This document shows positions 7,509-16,480 of a stretch of DNA of 64,000 nucleotides, piece after piece (position 1 is the first letter of the stretch; each line of letters begins with the position of its first letter). The position numbers were made by a program, and so were the translations under genes. The notes beneath the pieces were generated by a model, which was given only the letters and a program-made list of their open reading frames with translations, was not told the origin of the DNA and did no database searches. Origin of the DNA: Natronosalvus amylolyticus (GTDB lineage Archaea > Halobacteriota > Halobacteria > Halobacteriales > Natrialbaceae); assembly GCF_024298845.1 (NCBI RefSeq), contig NZ_CP101156.1:3348001-3412000 (forward strand). Reading direction: 5' to 3'.

Positions 7509-9242
7509 ATGACTGACCCCGAAACGCTCTCGGTGACGATCGTCGACGGCTACGTCGACGAGCCCGCCCACTTCGGGGTGCCGCCGTACGTGTCGACCTA
7601 TCCGCGCTATACCGCGGGCGCGCTGGTCGATGCCGGCGTCCCACGCGAAGCGATTACCTATCACACCATCGACGGCCTCCGAGACGAGCCAAACCGGTGG
7701 CAGGACGTCGACGAGGCGGACCTGTTGCTCTATCTCGGCGGGATGACCGTCCCCGGAAAGTACGTCGGGGGCACGCCAGCGGAACCCGACGAAGTTCGAA
7801 AGCTCGCCTGGACGGCCAGTGGCACGAGTCTGATGGGGGGCCCCGTCAAGTTCGGCGTCGGTGACGCCAACGAGGGAGCGACCGAAACCGAACGCCAGGA
7901 CCTGGACTTCGATTTCGTCGCCAAAGGTGACGTCGAAGCAGCCGTCTACGATCTGGTTGAAAGCGGCCTCGAGGGGTTCAACAACCGAATGCGCGACGTC
8001 GAGGAAGCCAGCCGCTGGGCACGAGCGGGCGCGTTCGTCGTCGAGCAACACCCGAACCATCCGGAGTACCTGATCTGTGAACTCGAGACCGGTCGTGGCT
8101 GTGCCTACCGATGTTCGTTCTGTACGGAACCGCTCTACGGAAATCCCTCGTTTCGGCCGCCGTCGTCGGTTATCGAGGAGGTCGACGCGCTTTCAGCCCA
8201 CGGCGTCACCAACTTCCGCATCGGTCGACAGGCCGACATTCTGGCCTACGGCGGCGACGGGGAAGCGCCCAATCCCGATGCGCTCCGGGAACTGTACGAA
8301 GGAATCCGTGCTGTCGCACCGGACCTCGAGACCCTGCATCTCGACAATATGAACCCGATCACCATCGCGAAGTGGCCCGACCAATCTCGCGAGGGTATTC
8401 GGATCATCGCCGAACACAATACGCCGGGAGACACCGCCGCGTTCGGCCTCGAGTCGGCCGATCCGGTCGTTCAGGAGGCGAACAACCTCAACGTCTCCGC
8501 CGAGGAGTGTCTCGAGGCCGTTCGTATCGTCAACGAGGCTGGCGGCTGGCGTCCGGGTGAGAAACCGGGCACGGGGCCGTCGACGGGGCCGGACGCTGCG
8601 GGGCGATTGCCGAAGTTACTCCCCGGGATCAACCTCCTGCACGGGCTGATGGACGAACGCGAGGAAACCTACGACCACAACCTCGAGTTCCTCCAGCAGG
8701 TGTACGACGAGGGCCTGATGCTTCGTCGGGTCAACATCCGGCAGGTGATGGCCTTTTCGGGTACCGAGATGGCTGACACCGGCGCGAGTATCGCACATTC
8801 GCACAAGAAACTGTTCAAGAAATACAAACGCGAGGTGCGCGAGACGATAGATAATCCGATGTTACAGCGGCTCGCCCCGCCGGGAACCGTCCTGGAGGAC
8901 GTCTACCTCGAGTATCATCAGGACGGAAAGACGTTCGGTCGGCAGCTCGGGACGTATCCGCTGTTGGTCGGTATTCCGGGTGAACGGCCGCTCGGAACGA
9001 GTCTCGACGTTGCGATCGTCGATCACGGCTTCCGATCAGTGACTGCTGTCCCCTATCCGCTCGACCTCAACGTCGCGTCGATGGACGAACTCACGGCGAT
9101 TCCGGGTGTCGGAAAGCGACGGGCTGGCGACGTCGTCGTCAACCGGCCTCACGAAACGGTTCAGGGGGTGAACGCCGATCTCGAGACGTCGGTCGACCTC
9201 TCGTCGTTCACGACGGTTTCGCGGCCGACGACGCTCGAGTGA
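7509..9242 (+). CDS. Radical SAM protein with C-terminal helix-hairpin-helix
   Basis: This 577-residue protein has an N-terminal domain of about 190 residues before a radical SAM core. The iron-sulfur motif CAYRCSFC (CxxxCxxC) lies near residue 198. The C-terminus ends in a helix-hairpin-helix (NVASMDELTAIPGVGKRRAG), a DNA/RNA-contacting fold. The arrangement suggests a nucleic-acid- or ribosome-linked modification, but the substrate is unknown. GTTTTACC at 7479-7486 places a leaderless start at 7509, so the 26-residue in-frame extension upstream was left out. Confidence 0.8.
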   Translation: MTDPETLSVTIVDGYVDEPAHFGVPPYVSTYPRYTAGALVDAGVPREAITYHTIDGLRDEPNRWQDVDEADLLLYLGGMTVPGKYVGGTPAEPDEVRKLAWTASGTSLMGGPVKFGVGDANEGATETERQDLDFDFVAKGDVEAAVYDLVESGLEGFNNRMRDVEEASRWARAGAFVVEQHPNHPEYLICELETGRGCAYRCSFCTEPLYGNPSFRPPSSVIEEVDALSAHGVTNFRIGRQADILAYGGDGEAPNPDALRELYEGIRAVAPDLETLHLDNMNPITIAKWPDQSREGIRIIAEHNTPGDTAAFGLESADPVVQEANNLNVSAEECLEAVRIVNEAGGWRPGEKPGTGPSTGPDAAGRLPKLLPGINLLHGLMDEREETYDHNLEFLQQVYDEGLMLRRVNIRQVMAFSGTEMADTGASIAHSHKKLFKKYKREVRETIDNPMLQRLAPPGTVLEDVYLEYHQDGKTFGRQLGTYPLLVGIPGERPLGTSLDVAIVDHGFRSVTAVPYPLDLNVASMDELTAIPGVGKRRAGDVVVNRPHETVQGVNADLETSVDLSSFTTVSRPTTLE

Positions 9243-9400
9243 GCTGGCAAGGATGATTTCACTCGAGCAATGTCGGCTCGCGTCCGACCCACTGTGAACC
9301 GCAACACCGCCAAAACGGCGTTCCCGAACCCGGAAATCGAGGGCTGCGGTCGGTAGTTCTATTACGTGTGGGATTCTGACTGATAACTGAGGGTCTACCT

Positions 9401-9832
9401 GTGGAAATATCTGAAAAACTCCTGTGTCTTTTCAGCACAGATGTCGTAGAAGAAGACGACCGTTACGTTATCGAAATACCGCGTCAGGAAGTCGAAACTG
9501 GCGACGTCGAACCGGGTGACATCTACCGGGTTGCGCTGATATCTCGTGAGCGAGAGACCGAAGAGTCGACGACTGCAACGGATGCATCGTCGTCGGCGAC
9601 GGCACCGTCGCGGCCGGCCGCACCGTCTGAACCCCAGCCACCGGTCGACGTTGGGGAGACGCGCTACGTCGAAATCGAAGACATCGGGAAACAGGGTGAC
9701 GGCATCGCTCGCGTCGAACGCGGCTATGTAATCATCGTTCCCGGTGCCGAAGTCGGTGAACGCGTCAAAGTCGAAGTAAGCGAAGTCAAATCGAACTTCG
9801 CCGTCGGCGAGATAATCGAAGAAACCTTTTAA
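9401..9832 (+). CDS. TRAM-domain protein
   Basis: This 143-residue protein has a short N-terminal domain and a Ser/Ala/Pro-rich linker (residues 48-85). A C-terminal TRAM domain follows (ETRYVEIEDIGKQGDGIARVERGYVIIVPG, quoted loosely as residues 87-140). TRAM is a small RNA-binding beta-barrel; stand-alone members in haloarchaea are thought to act as RNA chaperones. The start is GTG at 9401. TATTAC near 9360 would give a leader of about 14 nt. The gene converges on the YkgJ gene, with palindromic element D between them. Confidence 0.8.
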   Translation: MEISEKLLCLFSTDVVEEDDRYVIEIPRQEVETGDVEPGDIYRVALISRERETEESTTATDASSSATAPSRPAAPSEPQPPVDVGETRYVEIEDIGKQGDGIARVERGYVIIVPGAEVGERVKVEVSEVKSNFAVGEIIEETF

Positions 9833-9840
9833 CTCGGTGG

Positions 9841-9916
9841 GGTCGAGCCCCTCCCAAACGCCGATCTCTGCGTGAAACCATCGGTTTCACGCCTGTTCGG
9901 GTTTGGGAAGCCACTA
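9841..9916. repeat. Palindromic repeat family D, copy 1
   Basis: The right half (ATCGGTTTC, then GGTTTGGGAAGCCACTA) closely matches 47521-47606. Arms CCCAAAC/GTTTGGG and GTGAAACC/GGTTTCAC pair here; the far left end is degraded. It lies between convergent genes, and its final CTA is the TAG stop of the minus-strand YkgJ gene. Confidence 0.7.
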
Positions 9917-10585
9917 TGGGTGCTCGAGCGGCGTTCCATCCGGCCGTTTTGGCCCTTCTGAGTCGTGGACAACGACCCCCTCCGCGTCGACTGGCTGATA
10001 TCGCTCCAGAACCGCTATTGCCTCTTCGAGTTCCCGTATCGCTCGGCGTTTTAACCCCGCTGCCAGCGTCTCTGCTTCTTTGCGGTCGATGTCCCGGCCC
10101 AACCCTTCACACTCGTGGGCGCGGACGATGCCGGCTTCGTCGACGGCTTCGCCCATCGGTTGACTCGTTCCCTCGAGGGCGACGCTGAACGGATAGGTCC
10201 GACAGATCAGCGGGCGGTTTTCGTGGACGGTGCATCCACCGCCGTCGGCGGTCGGGTCGTAAAACGTACAGTCACCACACCCGTCGGTTTGGAGCGCCCA
10301 CTCGAACGTTTCGCCCTCGGGGCCGTCCGTCCCGTCGCGGAGACCATACGGCATCGGTCTGGCGACGTCTCGCCAGTCGTACTCGGTGTCGGTATCAGCC
10401 CCCTGTGACTCTCCCAACGTCCGAACTTCGTCCGGAAACACCGTCGCCGTATGTTCGTCCGCTTCCGTCCCCCGGCAGCACGCGCCACAGTGGGTACACT
10501 CGAAACCGATCGATTCGATGGCGTCGGCGAGCGCATCCACCTCGAGGTCCCTGGCGGCCTCGAGTTCGTCAACGAGGCTGTTCAC
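9914..10585 (-). CDS. YkgJ family cysteine-cluster protein
   Basis: This 223-residue protein has the YkgJ pattern of cysteines: CTHCGACC near residue 32, DGCGDCTFYD near 100, then CTVHENRPLICRTYPF. These probably bind zinc or an iron-sulfur cluster; the molecular role of the family is not established. The GTG start at 10585 is supported by TCTATACG at 10606-10613, 27 bp upstream. The stop codon falls in the outer arm of palindromic element D. Confidence 0.8.
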   Translation of the reverse strand: MNSLVDELEAARDLEVDALADAIESIGFECTHCGACCRGTEADEHTATVFPDEVRTLGESQGADTDTEYDWRDVARPMPYGLRDGTDGPEGETFEWALQTDGCGDCTFYDPTADGGGCTVHENRPLICRTYPFSVALEGTSQPMGEAVDEAGIVRAHECEGLGRDIDRKEAETLAAGLKRRAIRELEEAIAVLERYQPVDAEGVVVHDSEGPKRPDGTPLEHP

Positions 10586-10674
10586 GTCTATTCACTGGGA
10601 CGCGACTCGTATAGACGTCCCGTTTTGGAGCGAAATGCAACGGGTACGCACACTGCTGTCCTGGTGGTGCTCTT

Positions 10675-10758
10675 CATACGGTTTCCTGTACCGTTTTATG
10701 AGTGATTGCCCATACCGAGTCGGCAATCACCGGGAAGAGATGACAGTAAACCGTATCA
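10675..10758. repeat. Palindromic repeat family B, copy 2
   Basis: This 84-bp palindrome spans CATACGGTTTCC to AACCGTATCA, with inner arms GTGATTGCC and GGCAATCAC. It matches copy 1 at 1827-1906 in both arms. As in copy 1, the terminal TCA is the stop codon of the adjacent minus-strand gene (10756-10758). Confidence 0.8.
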
Positions 10759-11568
10759 CACCGTCGCCCGGGTACCGTCCCACGTTAGCGCCCCTTCGAC
10801 GGCCAGTTTCTCGAGGTGGGCGACGACCGTCGCTCGAGCGAGGTCGAACACGTGCGAAACGTCCTTTTCGTATGCCACATCGACGATTGCCTCCGGGCTG
10901 GAAGCACCACCGGCGACCGCAACGAGTACCCGCCGTTCACGCTCGAGTCGGTGGGCGAGCAGTCGCTCGAGGACCTCTTGGGGCGCCTCTATTGTGGGCC
11001 CATGACCGGGATACAGGCGCTGGGCGTCGTGAGTACGGAGTCGTCGAAGCGTACTCAGGTAGGCGCGCATATCTCCTTCGGGGGCGGTCACGGCAACGCT
11101 TCCGTCGGCGATTGCACAATCTCCGACGAGAATAGCCGCCGGTGGCTCGTCCGAACTGTCCACCGATTCCCGGAGCCCAAACGCGACGTGTCCGGTCGTG
11201 TGTCCCGGCGCATCGATACACTCGAGCGTCCCGTTCTCGAGCGGTATCGTCTCTCCTGGAACGAATGTCTGGTCGGGTTCGACACCGGTCGCCTCGGTGA
11301 ACGATCGCTCCCGGCCAGCGCGAGCCCAGACCGTCGCGTCAAACCGCTCGGCGTACGTCGCCACACCACCCACGTGATCAGGATGACAGTGTGTCACGCA
11401 GATGTGCTCCACCGTTCGGTTGCTCAGTGCGTCTTCGAGGTCCTGGTCGGGGGTGGCGGGGTCGACGAGCACGACAGGATCGATCCCGATGATGTACGCG
11501 TTGGTTCGGCCGGTCGGGACAGCGGCGGGAACGGACAACGGCACTCGGGTAACCTCGGACAGCTTCAC
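10756..11568 (-). CDS. Metallo-beta-lactamase fold hydrolase
   Basis: This 270-residue hydrolase carries the binuclear zinc motif THCHPDHVGG near residue 59, further metal ligands in APGHTTGHVAFG and VGDCAIA, and YPGHGP. The C-terminal 70 residues form a winged-helix-like domain (SPEAIVDVAYEKD, VVAHLEKLAVEGAL), as in LACTB2-type enzymes, some of which cut RNA. The true substrate is unknown. The start is GTG at 11568. The stop lies inside palindromic element B. Confidence 0.8.
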   Translation of the reverse strand: MKLSEVTRVPLSVPAAVPTGRTNAYIIGIDPVVLVDPATPDQDLEDALSNRTVEHICVTHCHPDHVGGVATYAERFDATVWARAGRERSFTEATGVEPDQTFVPGETIPLENGTLECIDAPGHTTGHVAFGLRESVDSSDEPPAAILVGDCAIADGSVAVTAPEGDMRAYLSTLRRLRTHDAQRLYPGHGPTIEAPQEVLERLLAHRLERERRVLVAVAGGASSPEAIVDVAYEKDVSHVFDLARATVVAHLEKLAVEGALTWDGTRATV

Positions 11569-11782
11569 TGTTCGTCAGTCGCCCCAGCGAAGTGAAGAGT
11601 GTGGTGGTACGAATCGTGTATCCAACGCGGTTTCTGATCGCTCTCGGGCGTGATGAAAAGGGGTGTTGACGGTGGACACCGGAGTGTATGACAGTAACCC
11701 GGACGCCAGTCGGCGTCGTCCGGGCGTGGTTGGACGTCGAGACACGGTCGCAGCCGTCTTCTCGACTGGCGGTGCGGCTGGG

Positions 11783-12064
11783 TTAGTGTTTGAGGTAGTA
11801 GACCTGCTTTCGCGCGTCACGGAAACTGTAGCGCGAGTCGATGAGGCCAACGTCCTCGAGGCGGTTGAGCGCGTATCGGACGGTGCGATCCGGGAGGAGC
11901 GATTCCTCGGCGAGTTGTCCCTGCGAGAGCGGGGAGTCCGATTCGAGAACCTTGGCGACGAGTTTGGCACTCGGTGGCAGATCGCGAAGGCGGTCACGGT
12001 ATTCAGCCTCGGAGAGGATCTCCTCGGCGGCTACGGCATGGTCGTCAGCTGTACTCATGCTCAT
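11783..12064 (-). CDS. Winged helix-turn-helix regulator (MarR/TrmB-like)
   Basis: This 93-residue protein is essentially one winged helix: LPPSAKLVAKVLESDSPLS, recognition segment SLLPDRTVRYALNRLEDVG, then a wing IDSRYSFRDARKQVYYL. It probably binds DNA as a dimer. I start it at the ATG at 12064; an ATG two codons later (12058) and a GTG at 12073 are in frame. GTTTACG at 12090-12096 suits a leaderless start near 12064. Its target is not evident; the adjacent MBL and PPOX genes are possible. Confidence 0.75.
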   Translation of the reverse strand: MSMSTADDHAVAAEEILSEAEYRDRLRDLPPSAKLVAKVLESDSPLSQGQLAEESLLPDRTVRYALNRLEDVGLIDSRYSFRDARKQVYYLKH

Positions 12065-12199
12065 GCAACACACGATTGGGTAGGTGGTCGTAAACCTTCC
12101 CTATATGGGGATACGAACAATTGAGATTATAATAGGTGTATAAGGCACATACATATCCGAGTCCGCAGACACTTTTGTCGCCGCCCTCGAGGGTGGGGT

Positions 12200-12604
12200 A
12201 TGGAACCAATTCCCGACTCGTTTCTGGACCTCTTCGACCGTAAAACGGTTGCTCACTTCGCGACGATGATGCCCGATGGGACACCGCAAGTGACACCCGT
12301 CTGGATCGACGTCGACGAGGAGGGGTACGTGCTGGTGAACACGGCCCGAAATCGGCAGAAAGAGCAGAACGTCCAGCAAAACCCGAAGGTTGGCGTATCG
12401 ATTCCGGACCCCGAGGATCCGTACCGATATCTCTCCATCCGTGGTGAAGTCGAGGCGGTCACGACCGAGGGTGCAGTCGACCACATCGACTCGCTCACAC
12501 AGCGGTACTTCGAACGCGAGGAATACCCACATCATGGCGAGGAGGTGGGCGAGCGCGTGATTATCCGTATACGACCGGACCGTGTCGTCGCGAGCGGAGA
12601 CTGA
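12200..12604 (+). CDS. PPOX-class F420/FMN-binding oxidoreductase
   Basis: This 134-residue split-barrel flavin/F420-binding protein has the usual opening KTVAHFATMMPDGTPQVTPVW. VLVNTARNRQKEQN and the central strand YRYLSIRGEVEAV follow. Members reduce small molecules with F420H2 or bind FMN. The length matches the short single-domain members. An ACTTTTGT box about 26 bp before the ATG supports a leaderless start. It runs divergently from the winged-helix regulator. Confidence 0.85.
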   Translation: MEPIPDSFLDLFDRKTVAHFATMMPDGTPQVTPVWIDVDEEGYVLVNTARNRQKEQNVQQNPKVGVSIPDPEDPYRYLSIRGEVEAVTTEGAVDHIDSLTQRYFEREEYPHHGEEVGERVIIRIRPDRVVASGD

Positions 12605-12673
12605 TAGGAGCGCAAATTCTGGCACGCTCGAGTGCGTTCATCCGGCTGCTGTGCCGAGTAACAGCAGTCCCTG

Positions 12674-13066
12674 TCAGTCGATGCTAGCGTTCAACACCGG
12701 ACGGTCAGCCTCGAGTAACACGGACTGAGTGACGCTGCCGAAGAGGGCTTTGCCCGTTGGTGTTCGCTGGCGGCCGGAAACGCAAATCGCGTCGGCAGCC
12801 ACCGACTCGGCGGCCTGGAGGATTTCGGTGGCCGGTTCGCCGCTGGCCTCTCGGAGTTCATACTCGACATCGGCATCCTCGAGGACGCCGATGGCTCGGC
12901 GAACCGATGAGAGGCGATTGACGGACGCGCCTTCGGGATTATCGTCGAACACGTGAAGCAATACGGCCTTAACGTTGCTTGCAGCTTCGGGGAGTGATGC
13001 GACGGCGGTTGCCTGAGCGATAGCCCGATCGTTGGACGTGTCGATAGCGAGTAAGACAGTGTACAT
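12674..13066 (-). CDS. Universal stress protein (UspA family)
   Basis: This 130-residue single Usp domain starts with the typical MYTVLLAIDTS. It ends with an ATP-binding-like loop, SGRQRTPTGKALFGSVTQSV, then the strand RPVLNA. The glycine spacing is a variant of the G-2x-G-9x-G(S/T) pattern, so nucleotide binding is likely but unproven. TATTTTTAC (13088-13096) precedes the ATG by about 27 bp. The divergent neighbour is the ABC substrate-binding protein. Confidence 0.85.
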   Translation of the reverse strand: MYTVLLAIDTSNDRAIAQATAVASLPEAASNVKAVLLHVFDDNPEGASVNRLSSVRRAIGVLEDADVEYELREASGEPATEILQAAESVAADAICVSGRQRTPTGKALFGSVTQSVLLEADRPVLNASID

Positions 13067-13198
13067 ACTGATACATTCGGCTCGGCGGTAAAAATAACTC
13101 CGGCGCGTGGAGTGATCACCCGATCGTGTTCGCCCTCTGTTATAAATGCCGTCTATACGCGGCTAAACGTTTATTCACTGCAATAAAGATCATGAACT

Positions 13199-14473
13199 AT
13201 GCCTACAGATAACACATCGCGTGGTAGTCGCCGTCGGTTCTTGCAGGCCGCTGGGGCGACGGGTGCCGTGACGTTTGCCGGGTGCGTCGGGGAACTGGAC
13301 GATGACGATGATACCGTAGCCGACGACGGTAACGGTGAAGAGCCGGCGTTTGATACGGTACAACTCGCCGTCATCGAACCGTATACCGGGCCCTTCAGCG
13401 ATCTCGGGGAAGAGCGAACACAAGGGACCGAACTGGCGATCGAACAGGTCAACGATAGCGACGAGTTCGATTTCGAAATCGAATACGAAACGTACGATTC
13501 ACAGTCCGACCCGGAAGACGCACTGACGGAAGCGAGGGACGCCGTCGAAGCAGACGGGGCCCAGTTCATCACCGGCTGTATCTCCAGTGACGTTGCCCTG
13601 GCGATGAACGACTTCGCTCTCGAGAACGAGGTCGTCTACACCCCGGGCGCTGCAGACATCGCGATCACCGGTGAGCGCTGTAACGAGTACGTGTTCCGAT
13701 TCGAGACGAGCACTGCTCAGATCGCCGAGGTCATGGCCCAGTGGACGTACGAAGAGCTCGGTGATCGGATCTTCTATCACATTGCCGATTACGCCTACGG
13801 CCAATCAGTGATGAACGAGTTCGAATCCCGAATGCAGGCTCTCAGTGATTCCTACGAGAAGGTAGGAGAAACCCGGGCGGAGTTCGGGGCGACGGACTTC
13901 GAGGCCTACATCACCCAGATCGAGGGCGAAGCAGCAAACGCAGACGCGGTCATTATCGGGAGCACGGGCGGTGATCTGGTGGGTTTCCTCGCGCAGGCTT
14001 CGGACCGTGGACTGTACGACGAGATTCCGGTCGTCTCGACGACGGCGTCGTTCACCCCGGTCCGAGCGGGTGCTGGCGAAGCCGCCGTCGGCGTCTACAG
14101 CGGGGTTCGATACACGCCGGAGGCCGATACCGGTGACAATCAGGCGTTCGTCGAGGCGTATCAGGATGCCTACGATGCGGTCCCGGATAACTTCTCTCGA
14201 GTTGGCTACGAATCGGTTCGGATGGTTGCTACCGGCATCCAGGAGGCGGGTTCGAACGATCCGACCGTGGTTAAAGACGTGTTACCGGGTCTCGAGCAGG
14301 ATACCATCTTCGGTCCGAACGAATTCCGCGAGTGTGACGGACAGGCCGTCAACCCGGTCTGGATGAGTCAGTTAGTCGAAGGAGACGGCGACATGGCGGA
14401 CGTCGACATTCTTTTCGACCTGGATGGGGAGGACGCGATACCGGACTGTGAAGAGACCGGGTGCGAGCGATAA
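13199..14473 (+). CDS. Branched-chain-type ABC transporter substrate-binding lipoprotein
   Basis: This 424-residue periplasmic-binding-type protein (LivJ/LivK, peripla_BP_6) begins with a Tat leader (SRRRFLQAAG) ending in the lipobox TFAGC, then an acidic tether. The binding fold opens with LAVIEPYTGPFSDLG. Members bind branched amino acids, amides, urea or aromatic acids. The following CoA ligase and thioesterase make an aromatic or other organic acid a reasonable guess. GTTTATTC near 13168 serves as promoter for the four-gene operon. The permease gene starts 18 bp downstream. Confidence 0.9.
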   Translation: MPTDNTSRGSRRRFLQAAGATGAVTFAGCVGELDDDDDTVADDGNGEEPAFDTVQLAVIEPYTGPFSDLGEERTQGTELAIEQVNDSDEFDFEIEYETYDSQSDPEDALTEARDAVEADGAQFITGCISSDVALAMNDFALENEVVYTPGAADIAITGERCNEYVFRFETSTAQIAEVMAQWTYEELGDRIFYHIADYAYGQSVMNEFESRMQALSDSYEKVGETRAEFGATDFEAYITQIEGEAANADAVIIGSTGGDLVGFLAQASDRGLYDEIPVVSTTASFTPVRAGAGEAAVGVYSGVRYTPEADTGDNQAFVEAYQDAYDAVPDNFSRVGYESVRMVATGIQEAGSNDPTVVKDVLPGLEQDTIFGPNEFRECDGQAVNPVWMSQLVEGDGDMADVDILFDLDGEDAIPDCEETGCER

Positions 14474-14491
14474 CTACAATTTTTATCTAAC

Positions 14492-16480
14492 ATGGTTGGC
14501 CTGCTTATTCAACATCTGGTCGACGGTCTGACCGTCGGTCTCGTGTACGTCCTGTTAGCCGCCGGGTTGTCGATTATCTTCGGCGTCATGAACGTCATCA
14601 ATTTCGCCCACGGGGAACTATTCGCGCTCGGAGCGTACTTCGCGGTTGCGCTGTTAGTCCAGGCGGGGTTGGGTGCTGGCGGCTTCGTCGTCGCGCTCGT
14701 TATCGCACCGCTTCTCGTCGGCGTTATCGGGGTCGCAATCGAGCGATTCACCGTCCGTCCGCTGTACGGACGCAATCCGCTGTATCACATCCTGTTGACG
14801 TTCGGACTGGTACTCGTCATCAACGACAGTATCTACCTCGTCTGGGGGACTGGCTCGTTCCGGCTCCCTCGACCGGAGATCATCACCGGCACCGTTGGCC
14901 TCGCTGGTATCTCAGTCAGTGCGTACAATCTGTTTATGATCGTCATCGGGTCGGCGATGGCGATGTCGGTCTGGGCCGGTCTGAAATACACGAAATACGG
15001 TCTGATAATCCGCGCCGGTGCTCAGGACCGCCAGATGGTGCGAAACCTCGGGATCGACATCGACCGGTACTACTCGCTGGTGTTCGGCTTCGGGGCTGCT
15101 CTGGCAGCGTTCGCCGGCATCGTTCTCGCCGGACGCCAGCAAGTGACGCCCGAACTCGGCATGTCGTACATAATCCCGGCGTTCGTCATCGTCGTCCTCG
15201 GCGGCCTCGGTAGCTTCAGAGGTGCCGTCGCTGGCGGCCTCCTCGTCGGTATCCTGCAGGAATCTATTCTGCGACCGTACTTTCCGGCACTCGAGGGGAT
15301 GATCATCTTCCTGCTGATGATCGGTATCCTCATTCTGCGTCCGCAGGGCCTCTTCGGAACCGAGTTTGCCGAAGACGAGAGCCACGAACTCCTGACGAGT
15401 TCCGGAGGGGGACTGATAGATCACCAGACCCGGCTTCGACTCGGGGGGTTACTGATCGGGCTATTGGTACTGTTACCGGTTTTGGCGAACGTCCTCGGCA
15501 ATCCACAGTGGGTCACGCTCGGGACGCGGGTCCTGATCTGGGGGTTATTCGCGCTCTCCCTGGATTTCGTGATGGGATATACGGGACTGGTTTCGCTCGG
15601 TCACGCGCTCTTCCTCGGACTGGGGGCGTACGTCGCTGCCCTCACGCTGGTCCACATGACCGGTTCGGTGTTCGTCGCCCTCGTACTCGCGATTGCCGTT
15701 TCGGCAGCCATCGCCTGGGTCGTGGGCTATCTCTCGATACGGGTCCACGGGGTGTATTTCGCGATGATCACGCTCGCGTTCGCCGAACTCTACTACAACT
15801 TCCTGTACCGTGTCGAATTTACTGGCGGCTCCGAGGGACTCGGTCTGCTCGGTATCGACCGCTACTACGGCGTTGCAGGCGCGGGAATCGACGTCGGGAC
15901 GAGCGGCATCTTCGTCGGGCCCGTTGTCATCACCGGGCGTGCGCTCTTTTTCTATCTCGTACTCGGTTCGCTCATCTTTGCATATCTAGTGACCCGTCAA
16001 ATGCTTCGTTCTCCGTTCGGTTCAGTGCTGAAATCCATCCGTGAAAACGAAGAACGAGCGACGTTTATCGGGTACGACACCGTCGTCTACAAACGACGTG
16101 CGTTCGTCGTCAGCGGTGCGTTCGCCGGGCTTGCTGGTGGGTTGTTCGCGCTCAACAACGCCTTCGTCTCGCCCTCTGTCGCCGAGTGGTTGAAATCCGG
16201 AGAAGTGATCGTCATGGTTATTCTCGGTGGTATGGGGACGCTTTACGGCCCCATCATCGGAGCTGGTGCCTACTTCGGCCTCGAATCAGTCATCAGTGAC
16301 TTCACTACCCGATGGCGGCTGGTACTCGGTGTGATCTTCGTTCTATTCGTCATCTTCCTCCCTCGAGGCCTCGTCTCGCTTCCGGCACTGCTCGACCGTC
16401 ATCTCTCGGGAGCGGGTCCGGGGCCAGGACCAGAACCCGACGTGGCGACTGAGGACTCGAGCCATGGGGGTGATGACTGA
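14492..16480 (+). CDS. Fused LivH-LivM permease of a branched-chain-type ABC transporter
   Basis: This 662-residue membrane protein joins two permeases that are usually separate. Residues 1 to about 290 are LivH-like (GLTVGLVYVLLAAGLSIIFG, NVINFAHGELFALGAY). From about 305 the LivM-like half follows (LDFVMGYTGLVSLGHALFLG, ESVISDFTTRWRLVLG). About 16-18 hydrophobic helices can be read. A soluble linker around residues 290-310 (FAEDESHELLTSSGGG) joins the halves without any frame disruption. The next gene begins on the last base of the stop codon. Confidence 0.9.
   Translation: MVGLLIQHLVDGLTVGLVYVLLAAGLSIIFGVMNVINFAHGELFALGAYFAVALLVQAGLGAGGFVVALVIAPLLVGVIGVAIERFTVRPLYGRNPLYHILLTFGLVLVINDSIYLVWGTGSFRLPRPEIITGTVGLAGISVSAYNLFMIVIGSAMAMSVWAGLKYTKYGLIIRAGAQDRQMVRNLGIDIDRYYSLVFGFGAALAAFAGIVLAGRQQVTPELGMSYIIPAFVIVVLGGLGSFRGAVAGGLLVGILQESILRPYFPALEGMIIFLLMIGILILRPQGLFGTEFAEDESHELLTSSGGGLIDHQTRLRLGGLLIGLLVLLPVLANVLGNPQWVTLGTRVLIWGLFALSLDFVMGYTGLVSLGHALFLGLGAYVAALTLVHMTGSVFVALVLAIAVSAAIAWVVGYLSIRVHGVYFAMITLAFAELYYNFLYRVEFTGGSEGLGLLGIDRYYGVAGAGIDVGTSGIFVGPVVITGRALFFYLVLGSLIFAYLVTRQMLRSPFGSVLKSIRENEERATFIGYDTVVYKRRAFVVSGAFAGLAGGLFALNNAFVSPSVAEWLKSGEVIVMVILGGMGTLYGPIIGAGAYFGLESVISDFTTRWRLVLGVIFVLFVIFLPRGLVSLPALLDRHLSGAGPGPGPEPDVATEDSSHGGDD

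Noticed and set aside
10816-11595. 259-codon plus-strand frame opposite the MBL hydrolase
   Set aside because: The minus-strand frame has the full zinc-binding motifs; this one has none.
11687-11785. Tiny plus-strand frame of 32 codons beginning MTVTRTPVGVV
   Set aside because: No convincing TATA box or motif, and it runs into the end of the winged-helix gene on the other strand.
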